Notes under the pieces: model-generated | What the model was told of the DNA's origin: nothing | Database searches by the model: none | Seen by the model: only the letters and a program-made list of their open reading frames with translations | Shown here: in pieces, positions 25,310 to 31,872 of the stretch | Layout: each line of letters begins with the position of its first letter | How positions within the stretch are numbered: position 1 is the stretch's first letter | Translations under genes and position numbers: made by a program | NCBI GenBank assembly: GCA_031255175.1 | Contig: JAIRTA010000148.1 | Coordinates: forward strand, 1 to 38,066 | Direction of reading: 5' to 3' | Origin: Oscillospiraceae bacterium | GTDB taxonomy: Bacteria > Bacillota > Clostridia > Oscillospirales > UBA929 | Length of the DNA: 38,066 bases

Positions 25310-27058
25310 TCACAGCACCCGGCGGGCCACCTCGTCGGCCAGCCGCGCCGCGAAGTCGTCCGGCGTCATGGCACCGAGGTCGCCCCGGCGGCGGTCGCGC
25401 ACCGACACCTGCCCGGCCTCGACCTCCTTGTCGCCCACGACCAGCATATAGGGCACTTTTTGCACCTGCGCCTCGCGGATCTTAAAGCCGATCTTTTCGT
25501 TGCGCTCGTCCAGTTCCGCGCGGCAGCCCTCCGCGCGGAGCCTGTCATACAGCCCGCGCGCGTAGTCGTGCTGCCGCTCGGTGATGGGCAGGATAACCAC
25601 TTGCGTCGGCGCGATCCACAGCGGGAGCGCGCCAGCGTATTTTTCAATCAGCAGCGCCAGCGTCCGTTCGTAACAGCCGAGGGAGGTGCGGTGCAGCACG
25701 TAGGGGTGCCGCTTTACGCCGTCGCTGTCGGTGTATTCCATGCCGAAACGCTCCGCCAGCTGGAAGTCGATCTGGATCGTGATCAGCGTGTCCTCTTTGC
25801 CGTGGACGTTGCGGATCTGAATGTCCAGCTTTGGGCCGTAGAACGCGGCCTCGCCGTCGACCTCCTCATAATCGATCTCCATGCGGTCCAGGATGGCGCG
25901 CATACGGTCCTGCGCGTCGCTCCACTGCGCGGGCGACCCGATGTATTTCTCCCGGTTGTTTTCGTCCCATTTTGAAAAGCGGTAGGAGACGTCGTCGTCC
26001 AGCCCCACGGCCTTCAGCATGAAGGCGGCGAGGTCGAGGCAGCCTTTGAATTCCTCTTCGAGCTGTTCCGGCGTACAGGCGATGTGCCCCTCCGAGATCG
26101 TGAACTGCCGCACCCGTATGAGCCCGTGCATCTCGCCGGAGGCCTCGTTGCGAAACAGCGTCGAGGTCTCGTTCAGGCGCATCGGCAGGTCGCGGTAAGA
26201 GCGCGTGCGGGAGAGATAGACCATGAACTGAAACGGGCAGGTCATCGGCCGCAGGGCAAAGACCTCGGCCTCCTCGTCGTCTTCCCGGCCGATGACAAAC
26301 ATGCCATCCCGGTAATGATCCCAGTGGCCGGAGATCTTGTAGAGGTCGCGCTTCGCGAACAGGGGCGTCTTGGTCAGCAGATACCCGCGCCGCTGCTCCT
26401 CATCCTCCACAAAGCGCTGCAACAGCTGGACGACGCGCGCGCCCTTCGGCATGAGGATCGGCAGGCCCTGCCCGATGGTTTCGACGGTGGTGAAGAACTC
26501 GAGCTCGCGCCCGAGACGGTTGTGGTCCCGCTTTTTGGCCTCTTCCAGCGCCGTCAGGTGGCGCTCCAGATCTTCCTTGTTGTCAAAGGCGGCGCCATAG
26601 ATCCGGCAGAGCATCTTCCGGTTGCTGTCGCCCCGCCAGTAGGCCCCTGTCGCGGAGAGGAGCTTGAAGGCCTTCACCCGCCCGGTGTGGTCGACATGGG
26701 GGCCGGCGCACAGGTCGGTGAACTCCCCCTGTTTGTAAAACCGTATGGGCTCCTGCGGCGGCAGCTCCCGGATCATCTCCTGCTTGTAGGGCTGGTTTTC
26801 CATGAGCGCCAGCGCCTCTGCGCGCGGCAGCGTGAAAGTCTCGATGCGGTACCGCTCGCGGACAATGCGCTTCATTTCCTTTTCAAGCGCCTCCAACTCC
26901 TCGGCGGTAAAGGGCTTTTCTACGTCAAAATCGTAATAAAACCCCGTCTCGATGGAGGGCCCGATGGCCAGTTTCGCGTCGGGATGCAGGCGGAGCACCG
27001 CCTGCGCCAAAATATGAGATGCGCTGTGCCGCAATGTAGACAGAGGAAATTCCGCCAT
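25310..27058 (-). CDS. thrS: threonyl-tRNA synthetase lacking the TGS domain
   Basis: Class II aminoacyl-tRNA synthetase that charges tRNA-Thr, 582 residues. The N2 editing domain starts almost at residue 1 with HSASHILAQAV and continues with LCAGPHVDHTG. The catalytic core has the zinc cysteine in MTCPFQ, motif 2 in FRNEASGEMHGLIRVRQFT, and HRTSLGCYERTLALLIEKYAG. The anticodon-binding domain is at about 480-582 (RNEKIGFKIREAQVQKVPYMLVVGDKE). Usual bacterial ThrRS proteins are about 640 residues and begin with a TGS domain of roughly 60 residues, absent here. The start is the ATG at 27058 with GGGGTGGGG upstream; a promoter lies close by, so the missing part is not hidden upstream. No T-box leader is visible in the short gap. 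Confidence 0.95.
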   Translation of the reverse strand: MAEFPLSTLRHSASHILAQAVLRLHPDAKLAIGPSIETGFYYDFDVEKPFTAEELEALEKEMKRIVRERYRIETFTLPRAEALALMENQPYKQEMIRELPPQEPIRFYKQGEFTDLCAGPHVDHTGRVKAFKLLSATGAYWRGDSNRKMLCRIYGAAFDNKEDLERHLTALEEAKKRDHNRLGRELEFFTTVETIGQGLPILMPKGARVVQLLQRFVEDEEQRRGYLLTKTPLFAKRDLYKISGHWDHYRDGMFVIGREDDEEAEVFALRPMTCPFQFMVYLSRTRSYRDLPMRLNETSTLFRNEASGEMHGLIRVRQFTISEGHIACTPEQLEEEFKGCLDLAAFMLKAVGLDDDVSYRFSKWDENNREKYIGSPAQWSDAQDRMRAILDRMEIDYEEVDGEAAFYGPKLDIQIRNVHGKEDTLITIQIDFQLAERFGMEYTDSDGVKRHPYVLHRTSLGCYERTLALLIEKYAGALPLWIAPTQVVILPITERQHDYARGLYDRLRAEGCRAELDERNEKIGFKIREAQVQKVPYMLVVGDKEVEAGQVSVRDRRRGDLGAMTPDDFAARLADEVARRVL

Positions 27059-27114
27059 AGCTGCCCCACCCCTTTTTGAAAGATCGGCGCCGGCCCGCGC
27101 GCGCCCTTGTTTGT

Positions 27115-27143
27115 ATTATGGCATAGGCTGAAGATAAAATCAA
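27115..27143 (-). promoter_or_regulatory. promoter of thrS
   Basis: TTGATT, 17-nt spacer, CATAAT on the minus strand, 57 bp before the thrS ATG and just after the padR stop. The leader would be about 50 nt, too short for a T-box. Confidence 0.6.
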
Positions 27144-27152
27144 GGGCGCCGC

Positions 27153-27470
27153 TCACATCGCCTGCCGGCCGTTGGCGCTCAACTCCTCGAGGCGCTTCAC
27201 CTCGGCCTCGATCAGCCCTTGCCCCGCTTCGGTGATGAGATAGATCTTTCGCCGGTCCGCCTCGGCGATCAGCTCAATCAGATCGTCGGCCTGGAGCTTG
27301 CCCAAACTGTTGTACACCGTACCCGCACCCAGACGGATCCGCCCGTTTGTGATGCGCTCCACATGCCGCATGATCCCGTACCCGTGCTGCGGCTCGATCA
27401 GCGACAGCAGGATATAATACATCGTCTCCGTCATCGGCATGTACATCTTTTTTGCTCTTTCCACCGTCAT
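27153..27470 (-). CDS. PadR-family transcriptional regulator
   Basis: Small winged-helix regulator of 105 residues. The fold is recognised from MTETMYYILLSLIEPQHGYGIMRHVE, the recognition segment LGAGTVYNSLGKLQADDLIEL and the wing ADRRKIYLITEAGQGLIEAE. PadR proteins usually repress a nearby transporter or stress gene, often in response to small aromatic or drug-like molecules; here no obvious target lies next to it. The track start at 27485 is a TTG that overlaps the GGGGGAAG site, so the ATG at 27470 is used. It lies between prmA and thrS in the same direction. Confidence 0.88.
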   Translation of the reverse strand: MTVERAKKMYMPMTETMYYILLSLIEPQHGYGIMRHVERITNGRIRLGAGTVYNSLGKLQADDLIELIAEADRRKIYLITEAGQGLIEAEVKRLEELSANGRQAM

Positions 27471-27574
27471 GACGTCTTCCCCCAATCCTCCGCTCAGAAT
27501 TTGTATATCTCTTTTCTTTCTCGTCTTATCTCTTTTTCCCGCGTATGTCAGGGTTTGCGTGGGGTTTGCGCAAT

Positions 27575-27601
27575 GTAGGGGCGCGCCTTGTGTGCGCCCT
27601 C
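27575..27601. repeat. GTAGGGG-type hairpin in the prmA-padR gap
   Basis: GTAGGGGCGC...GCGCCCT forms a 6-bp GGGCGC/GCGCCC stem with a 9-nt loop. Single intergenic hairpins starting with TGTAGGGGCG recur in clostridial genomes as far as I recall, so this may be one copy of a dispersed repeat. A 13-bp direct repeat GTCAGGGTTTGCG flanks it (27547-27559 and 27620-27632); the second copy covers the prmA stop. Confidence 0.4.
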
Positions 27602-27620
27602 CCCTTTTCCCCGGCGCGCG

Positions 27621-28577
27621 TCAGGGTTTGCGGGCGGTCAGGCAGTGCCAGTCGCGCAGTGTGTGCGCTTCGTCGCACGCGAAGCCGGCGTGCCGGAGTG
27701 CCGCGCGCACCTCCGCGAGCCGCGCCCCTATGATCCCCGAGACCACAAACAGACCGCCGGCGCGGAGCCAGGCGGGCGCGAGAGGGCACAGCGCAATCAC
27801 CACATCCGCCACAATGTTGGCCGTGATGATGTCGTAGGGCGGCGCGAGCGGCGCCGTCCCCGCCAGCGGGTCGCCGGCCGCGGCCCGAAACCGGGGTTCC
27901 GCCAGGCCGTTGCGCGCGGCGTTTTCGCGCGCCGTCCGCACCGCGTGGGGGTCGATGTCGACCGCGTCGGCCCGCGCGGCCCCCAGCAAGAGCGCGCAAA
28001 TGGCCAGGATGCCGCTGCCGCAACCGAGATCCAGCAGGCGTTCGCCGCCCCGCACCCGCCGCTCCAGCGCCTCCAGGCACAGGAACGTCGTCTCATGCTC
28101 GCCCGTGCCGAAACTCATGCCGGGGTTGTTGAGGAACACCGCCCGGTCCTCCGGGTTGTCGACGGGCTCCCACGCCGGCTGGATCAGCAGGCGGCGGCCG
28201 ATGGGCACGGGCCTGTAGAACTGCTTCCAGCTCTCGGCCCAGTCCTCATCGCGCACCGTCTCCACCCGCAGCGCCAGCGTGCCCAACGCCCCGGAGCTGT
28301 CCGCCCGCAGCGCGTCCAGGCCCGCGCGCACACGCGCCAGCGCGCGCTGCCCGTCCTCATCCGCCGGCAGGTAGAAGCCCACGCGGCAGACGCCCTCCAA
28401 GCGGCGGCACAGGGCCTCGTCCACCAATTCCCACGCCCGGCGGTCCTCCCCCAAAAATGTGCGAAATTCGGCTTCGTCCTGGATCGCGAGGGTCTCCACC
28501 CCCAGCGCGGACAACCGGGCACACACTGTGTCCATGCCCTCATGCGTCGTGTCGATCTCCGCCGACAGCCACTCCAC
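27621..28577 (-). CDS. prmA: ribosomal protein L11 methyltransferase
   Basis: S-adenosylmethionine-dependent methyltransferase that modifies ribosomal protein L11, 318 residues, cytoplasmic. The N-terminal substrate-recognition domain begins EWLSAEIDTTHEGMDTVCARL. The linker and core show EDWAESWKQFYRPVPIG and GMSFGTGEHETTFLCLEAL. SAM motif I is LLDLGCGSGILAI and the post-I acidic residue is in DAVDIDPHAV. The catalytic-loop motif is ITANIVADVVIAL. The start is a GTG at 28577 with GGGGAGGGG seven to eight bases upstream. A good promoter lies about 90 bp upstream, and padR follows after 150 bp. Confidence 0.93.
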   Translation of the reverse strand: MEWLSAEIDTTHEGMDTVCARLSALGVETLAIQDEAEFRTFLGEDRRAWELVDEALCRRLEGVCRVGFYLPADEDGQRALARVRAGLDALRADSSGALGTLALRVETVRDEDWAESWKQFYRPVPIGRRLLIQPAWEPVDNPEDRAVFLNNPGMSFGTGEHETTFLCLEALERRVRGGERLLDLGCGSGILAICALLLGAARADAVDIDPHAVRTARENAARNGLAEPRFRAAAGDPLAGTAPLAPPYDIITANIVADVVIALCPLAPAWLRAGGLFVVSGIIGARLAEVRAALRHAGFACDEAHTLRDWHCLTARKP

Positions 28578-28666
28578 AGGACCCCTCCCCTTTTGGCATC
28601 CGCCTCGTCATATGGCCCGGGTGTCAATAATCCCGGCCTTCGGGACGCCCTTTTGGCACTTGAACC

Positions 28667-28695
28667 ATTATATCAGCCCGCGGCGCGCGGGACAA
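28667..28695 (-). promoter_or_regulatory. promoter of prmA
   Basis: TTGTCC, 17-nt spacer ending TGA, and perfect TATAAT on the minus strand (also an extended -10), about 90 bp before the prmA GTG. Confidence 0.65.
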
Positions 28696-28721
28696 TAAAA
28701 AGATGCAAAATCCGGGCGCAC

Positions 28722-28753
28722 AAAAAACCACGGCGGAACCCGCCGTGGTTTTT
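28722..28753. terminator. bidirectional intrinsic terminator after the surface-protein gene
   Basis: Perfect 9-bp stem CCACGGCGG/CCGCCGTGG with a 3-nt loop, flanked by AAAAAA and TTTTT, so it works on both strands. It ends the leftward surface-protein transcript 130 bp after its stop. Between them a 9-bp inverted repeat AGTACGCCG/CGGCGTACT (28815-28823, 28861-28869) is also present. Confidence 0.85.
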
Positions 28754-28882
28754 CGTCTCTTCTCTCTTTCTTCCACACGCAAAACAAAAATGCCGCAAAA
28801 GCATATGCGATCCCAGTACGCCGCGTCATCTAAATCTTGTCATAAAGCGGCTAGGTGGCACGGCGTACTAAATACGCGCCGC

Positions 28883-30592
28883 TTACGGTTCGCGGGTCTC
28901 CGACTTAAATTGTTTCCGTTTTTTCTCCCCCCAGTAGTAGAGGAACCCAAGCACCAGCAGAAGCACGCCGACGAAAAACAGATCGGTGAGATCAAAGCCT
29001 CCCGTATAAGGCACATCGGGCTTGGTCGGCGGCCCAAGCGGCGGCGTTGCGTCTCCGATGTCCTCGCCGCCGCCCGTCCCGTCGCCGGGTCCCTCCGGCT
29101 GCTCCAGCGGGGGCGGCGTATCGACCACGTCGTCGCCACCGCCCGGCGGCGGCTCCGGCGGTTGCTCCGGCACCACGCGATAGACCAGCGTAACGGCATA
29201 GTTGCTGCCGCTCAGCAGGAAGTCCGGTGGGTTCGGGATATATCCGATGAAGGTGTAATTTTCAATGGTATCGACTGCCGCGTCGAAGGCGTACGTAAAC
29301 CGGGAGCCCTCGTTTCGGGGCGGCAGCGTCCTGCTCGGCCTGAGGGTAGCGCCCAGTTCATCCTGGTAGTAGATGACGGGGACAATTGTCCTCGGGGTGC
29401 TTCCCCCCCCGCCCGTCGGCGGCGCCACATACCATTCGTAGACCAATGTCAAAACATTCTCTTCGCTGTTGGCGACCAGCACAAGCGTGGGCTGGCCCGT
29501 CTGCGCCGTGGAGGAAGCCCCCGCTCTGTACTGTTGCGTATACCGGTATATGTTCCCGTTGTACACAATGTCCGCGATCGGCGTCGGCACGTTCCATGTG
29601 TCTCCTACGCGCAAACCCGACGACGAGGCCGGCGTGACCTCGTCCGGCTTCAATATCGTGCCGTCGACGGCCTGGTGTCTCAGCGTATACCCCACCGTGA
29701 GCGGTGACGGGTTCGGCACCGTCTTCGCCTCCGCGTAGAGCTTCCACTCCAGCCGGAACTCGAGATTCATGTAGTGGTTGTCGTGCGTACAATCCGGCGC
29801 GTCGCAGTTTTGCGGGTGCCTGCCGGTGGCCGGGTCGATGCGGACGCTGTGGTTCGGTTCCTCCCCCGGCGAGGCGGGCGCGATCGCGTTGAGGGAGCCG
29901 TCCCAATAGAACCAATAGTGGATGTAGAGCACATCCTCCGGTTCGATCTCGTCCAGCACTACTGTATTCTCTCTCGACAGATGGCTCACCCAATCGAGCT
30001 CCGTCTGCCGCCGCTGGATCTGCGGTACGCCGGCCGGCAGCGGCGTTTCGAGCTCCCGCAATCTCTTGGCTCTGCCCGCGTCCCGGAAATAATCGTGCTC
30101 TTCGTTCCCCGGCTCGCTCAGGTAATCGGCCTTGAACAACTGGGTGTAGACGCGGAAGGTGAACTTGTCCGCCGCGCGGCGCGTCCCGGGCGCCCCCATG
30201 TCGGGAAACAGCGCGGAGAGGTGCGGGGAGAGAACCACCGGCAGAGCCGGCTGGGTGCCCATTCTCATTGTGTTTTTGTACCGGAACGTGATCACAAAGG
30301 AGTCGCCCGGCTGGACGGCATCCAATTTTAGGGAATTCCAGTCGACGGGGACGTCTGGGTCGTCTTCCGCCTCGAAGACCACAACCGGACCCAACTCGGC
30401 GTCATCAAACACCTCCCCCACAAGGTTGACGACCACCACCTGCGTCTGGCCGTTCACGTCCACCCGGTTCAGGTCCGCGGGGGGGTACTGTTCTCTCGGC
30501 TCGGGGAGATCGTAGGCACTCGCGCCTATAGGAAGACACAAGGCCAACGCCATGAGCACACAGAGTGCTCCTGCGATTTTTCTCGCGTTCAT
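28883..30592 (-). CDS. surface protein with MucBP-like repeats and VPYTG cell-wall anchor
   Basis: Exported protein of 569 residues from the ATG at 30592 (MNARKIAGALCVLMALALCLPIGASA, signal peptide, AAGGA upstream); the 33 residues before it in the track are not signal-like. The middle (about 30-290) is of unknown fold and includes a short CDAPDC segment. Two beta-rich repeats follow, one with VGYTLRHQAVDGTILKPDEV and one with VPVIYYQDELGATLRPSRT and VTLVYRV, resembling MucBP-type modules. A proline/glycine-rich spacer (PEQPPEPPPGGGDD onward) leads to VPYTG, a hydrophobic helix and a KKRKQ tail. This is the layout of a sortase substrate with V for L in the LPXTG box. No sortase gene lies in the window. 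Likely role is adhesion or cell-surface structure; no function is proven. Confidence 0.8.
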   Translation of the reverse strand: MNARKIAGALCVLMALALCLPIGASAYDLPEPREQYPPADLNRVDVNGQTQVVVVNLVGEVFDDAELGPVVVFEAEDDPDVPVDWNSLKLDAVQPGDSFVITFRYKNTMRMGTQPALPVVLSPHLSALFPDMGAPGTRRAADKFTFRVYTQLFKADYLSEPGNEEHDYFRDAGRAKRLRELETPLPAGVPQIQRRQTELDWVSHLSRENTVVLDEIEPEDVLYIHYWFYWDGSLNAIAPASPGEEPNHSVRIDPATGRHPQNCDAPDCTHDNHYMNLEFRLEWKLYAEAKTVPNPSPLTVGYTLRHQAVDGTILKPDEVTPASSSGLRVGDTWNVPTPIADIVYNGNIYRYTQQYRAGASSTAQTGQPTLVLVANSEENVLTLVYEWYVAPPTGGGGSTPRTIVPVIYYQDELGATLRPSRTLPPRNEGSRFTYAFDAAVDTIENYTFIGYIPNPPDFLLSGSNYAVTLVYRVVPEQPPEPPPGGGDDVVDTPPPLEQPEGPGDGTGGGEDIGDATPPLGPPTKPDVPYTGGFDLTDLFFVGVLLLVLGFLYYWGEKKRKQFKSETREP

Positions 30593-30925
30593 TTTTCTCG
30601 TCCTTCCCACCGATAGAGGATATTGCTTGGAACATCCTCTTACGTTCCCAGCGACCGCCCCACCGGGCGGCGCGCATCTCCTTACCTCCACTGGTGCTTA
30701 GTGTAATATTACCACAACTCGTTTCTTTTGTCCAGTGTTTGTTCGATCAAACGCCAAAAAAACATGGCGTTGCCAAATATACTCGGCAGTTTTGGGTCAA
30801 ATTGCTGTAAAATGCGTTGACCCCGGCCATTTTTACGGGGCGTCCTTTGCCCTGGGACGTGGGAATCCGGACGGCCCCGCGCGGGCGATGACAGCCCAAA
30901 ACCGCCCGCGCGCCCGGGCCCCCAT

Positions 30926-30965
30926 TGTCAACTGTCAATTATCAATTGTCAATTGTCAATTGTCG
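30926..30965. repeat. heptanucleotide tandem repeat
   Basis: Five tandem copies of TGTCAAT with minor variants (TGTCAAC, TGTCAAT, TATCAAT, TGTCAAT, TGTCAAT, then TGTC). It lies 55 bp after the stop of the Rrf2 gene, next to a 10-bp inverted repeat CGCGCGGGCG/CGCCCGCGCG (30878-30887, 30903-30912). No gene is seen between 30593 and 31019; AACGCC/GGCGTT arms also flank an A-run near 30755-30776. Confidence 0.75.
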
Positions 30966-31019
30966 AGGCCCGGCGCGGGCGTATGGGTCTGGGCATCAAC
31001 CGCCTCACCCGGCGGAATC

Positions 31020-31451
31020 TTACACCGCGAGAGAGGCGGACTGCTGCTGGAACCGCCCGAGGAGCGCCTCCAGTGTGAGGTGGTCCGTCACGTTGTCCAC
31101 GGCGTCGCGGATGTCCTCGATGACCCCGATGAGCACGCAGCTCTCCAGGTGCCCGCAGTGGACGCCCTCCCGGCCGCAGGCCGTCGTTGGGAGCACATTT
31201 TCCGTCAGCCGCAGCACGTCGCCCACCGTGATGTCCATGGGATGCCGGGCCAGGCGGTACCCGCCCCGCACGCCGCGCATGCTGTCCACCAGCCTCGCCT
31301 TGATGAAGCAGGAGACAATCTGCTCCAGATATTTCTCCGGCAGAGACTCCCGCTCCGCCACTTCCCGCAGGGAAATCACGCCTTGTTCGTACTCCGCGGC
31401 CAGCACCAACATAAAGCGCAGGCCATAGCGCCCCCGTGTAGAAATACGCAT
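31020..31451 (-). CDS. Rrf2-family regulator, IscR-like
   Basis: Winged-helix transcription factor of 143 residues. The HTH is in VISLREVAERESLPEKYLEQIVSCF and the wing in VRGGYRLARHPMDITVGDVL. Three cysteines in ACGREGVHCGHLESC match the position of the iron-sulfur ligands of IscR-type proteins (spacing x6 and x5 instead of x5 and x5), so it could sense iron-sulfur status or oxygen. The start is the ATG at 31451 with GGAGGAAGG upstream; TTGACA-15-TATAAG lies about 150 bp upstream. It is divergent from iorAB, whose product is an oxygen-sensitive iron-sulfur enzyme, and could control it. It could instead control cysteine or Fe-S genes elsewhere (CymR/IscR roles). Confidence 0.9.
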   Translation of the reverse strand: MRISTRGRYGLRFMLVLAAEYEQGVISLREVAERESLPEKYLEQIVSCFIKARLVDSMRGVRGGYRLARHPMDITVGDVLRLTENVLPTTACGREGVHCGHLESCVLIGVIEDIRDAVDNVTDHLTLEALLGRFQQQSASLAV

Positions 31452-31697
31452 AACCCTTCCTCCTGACAACGATTTTCTGTGTCTTTTTCTTTATCTCTAC
31501 TTCCGCGCTCTCCGGTGCGTCCCAACGCCGTCCGCGCGCGAACGGCCGCCCATGCGGCCCTCTCCGGCCGTACCCGCGGCCGGATACCTATACCCTTATA
31601 CGAAAACCGGCCATTTGTCAAGACTTCTCAAAAAAATTCCGTGTTTATTTTATAAAAAATTCTCACGCGCCGCCGGTCGTCCCCGACGGTCGAACCC

Positions 31698-31726
31698 TTG
31701 ACAAAGAAACTGTCTCGTATTATAGT
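31698..31726 (+). promoter_or_regulatory. promoter of iorAB
   Basis: Perfect TTGACA, 17-nt spacer and TATAGT. The leader of about 140 nt contains a TTTGG/CCAAA stem and a strong GCGGCCG-GA-CGGCCGC hairpin ending a few bases before the GGAGG site of iorA. The upstream sequence GGTCGTCCCCGACGGTC is partly symmetric and could be an operator. Confidence 0.75.
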
Positions 31727-31872
31727 TTGGTTCGGGTGCCAAATAGCGCCCCATTGCCGCGGCGCGCCGACAAAAAACAAGAATTTTGGTTGCGAGGCGC
31801 GATGCGGCCCGGTTGATTTGAAATGACTGACATTTGACGTTGCGGCCGGACGGCCGCGATGGAGGGAGACCG

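Noticed and set aside
30593-30700. Possible riboswitch before the surface-protein gene
   Set aside because: There is a 7-bp AGAGGAT/ATCCTCT stem, but the leader does not match any riboswitch consensus I can recall (glycine, THF, preQ1, c-di-GMP) and no expression platform is evident.
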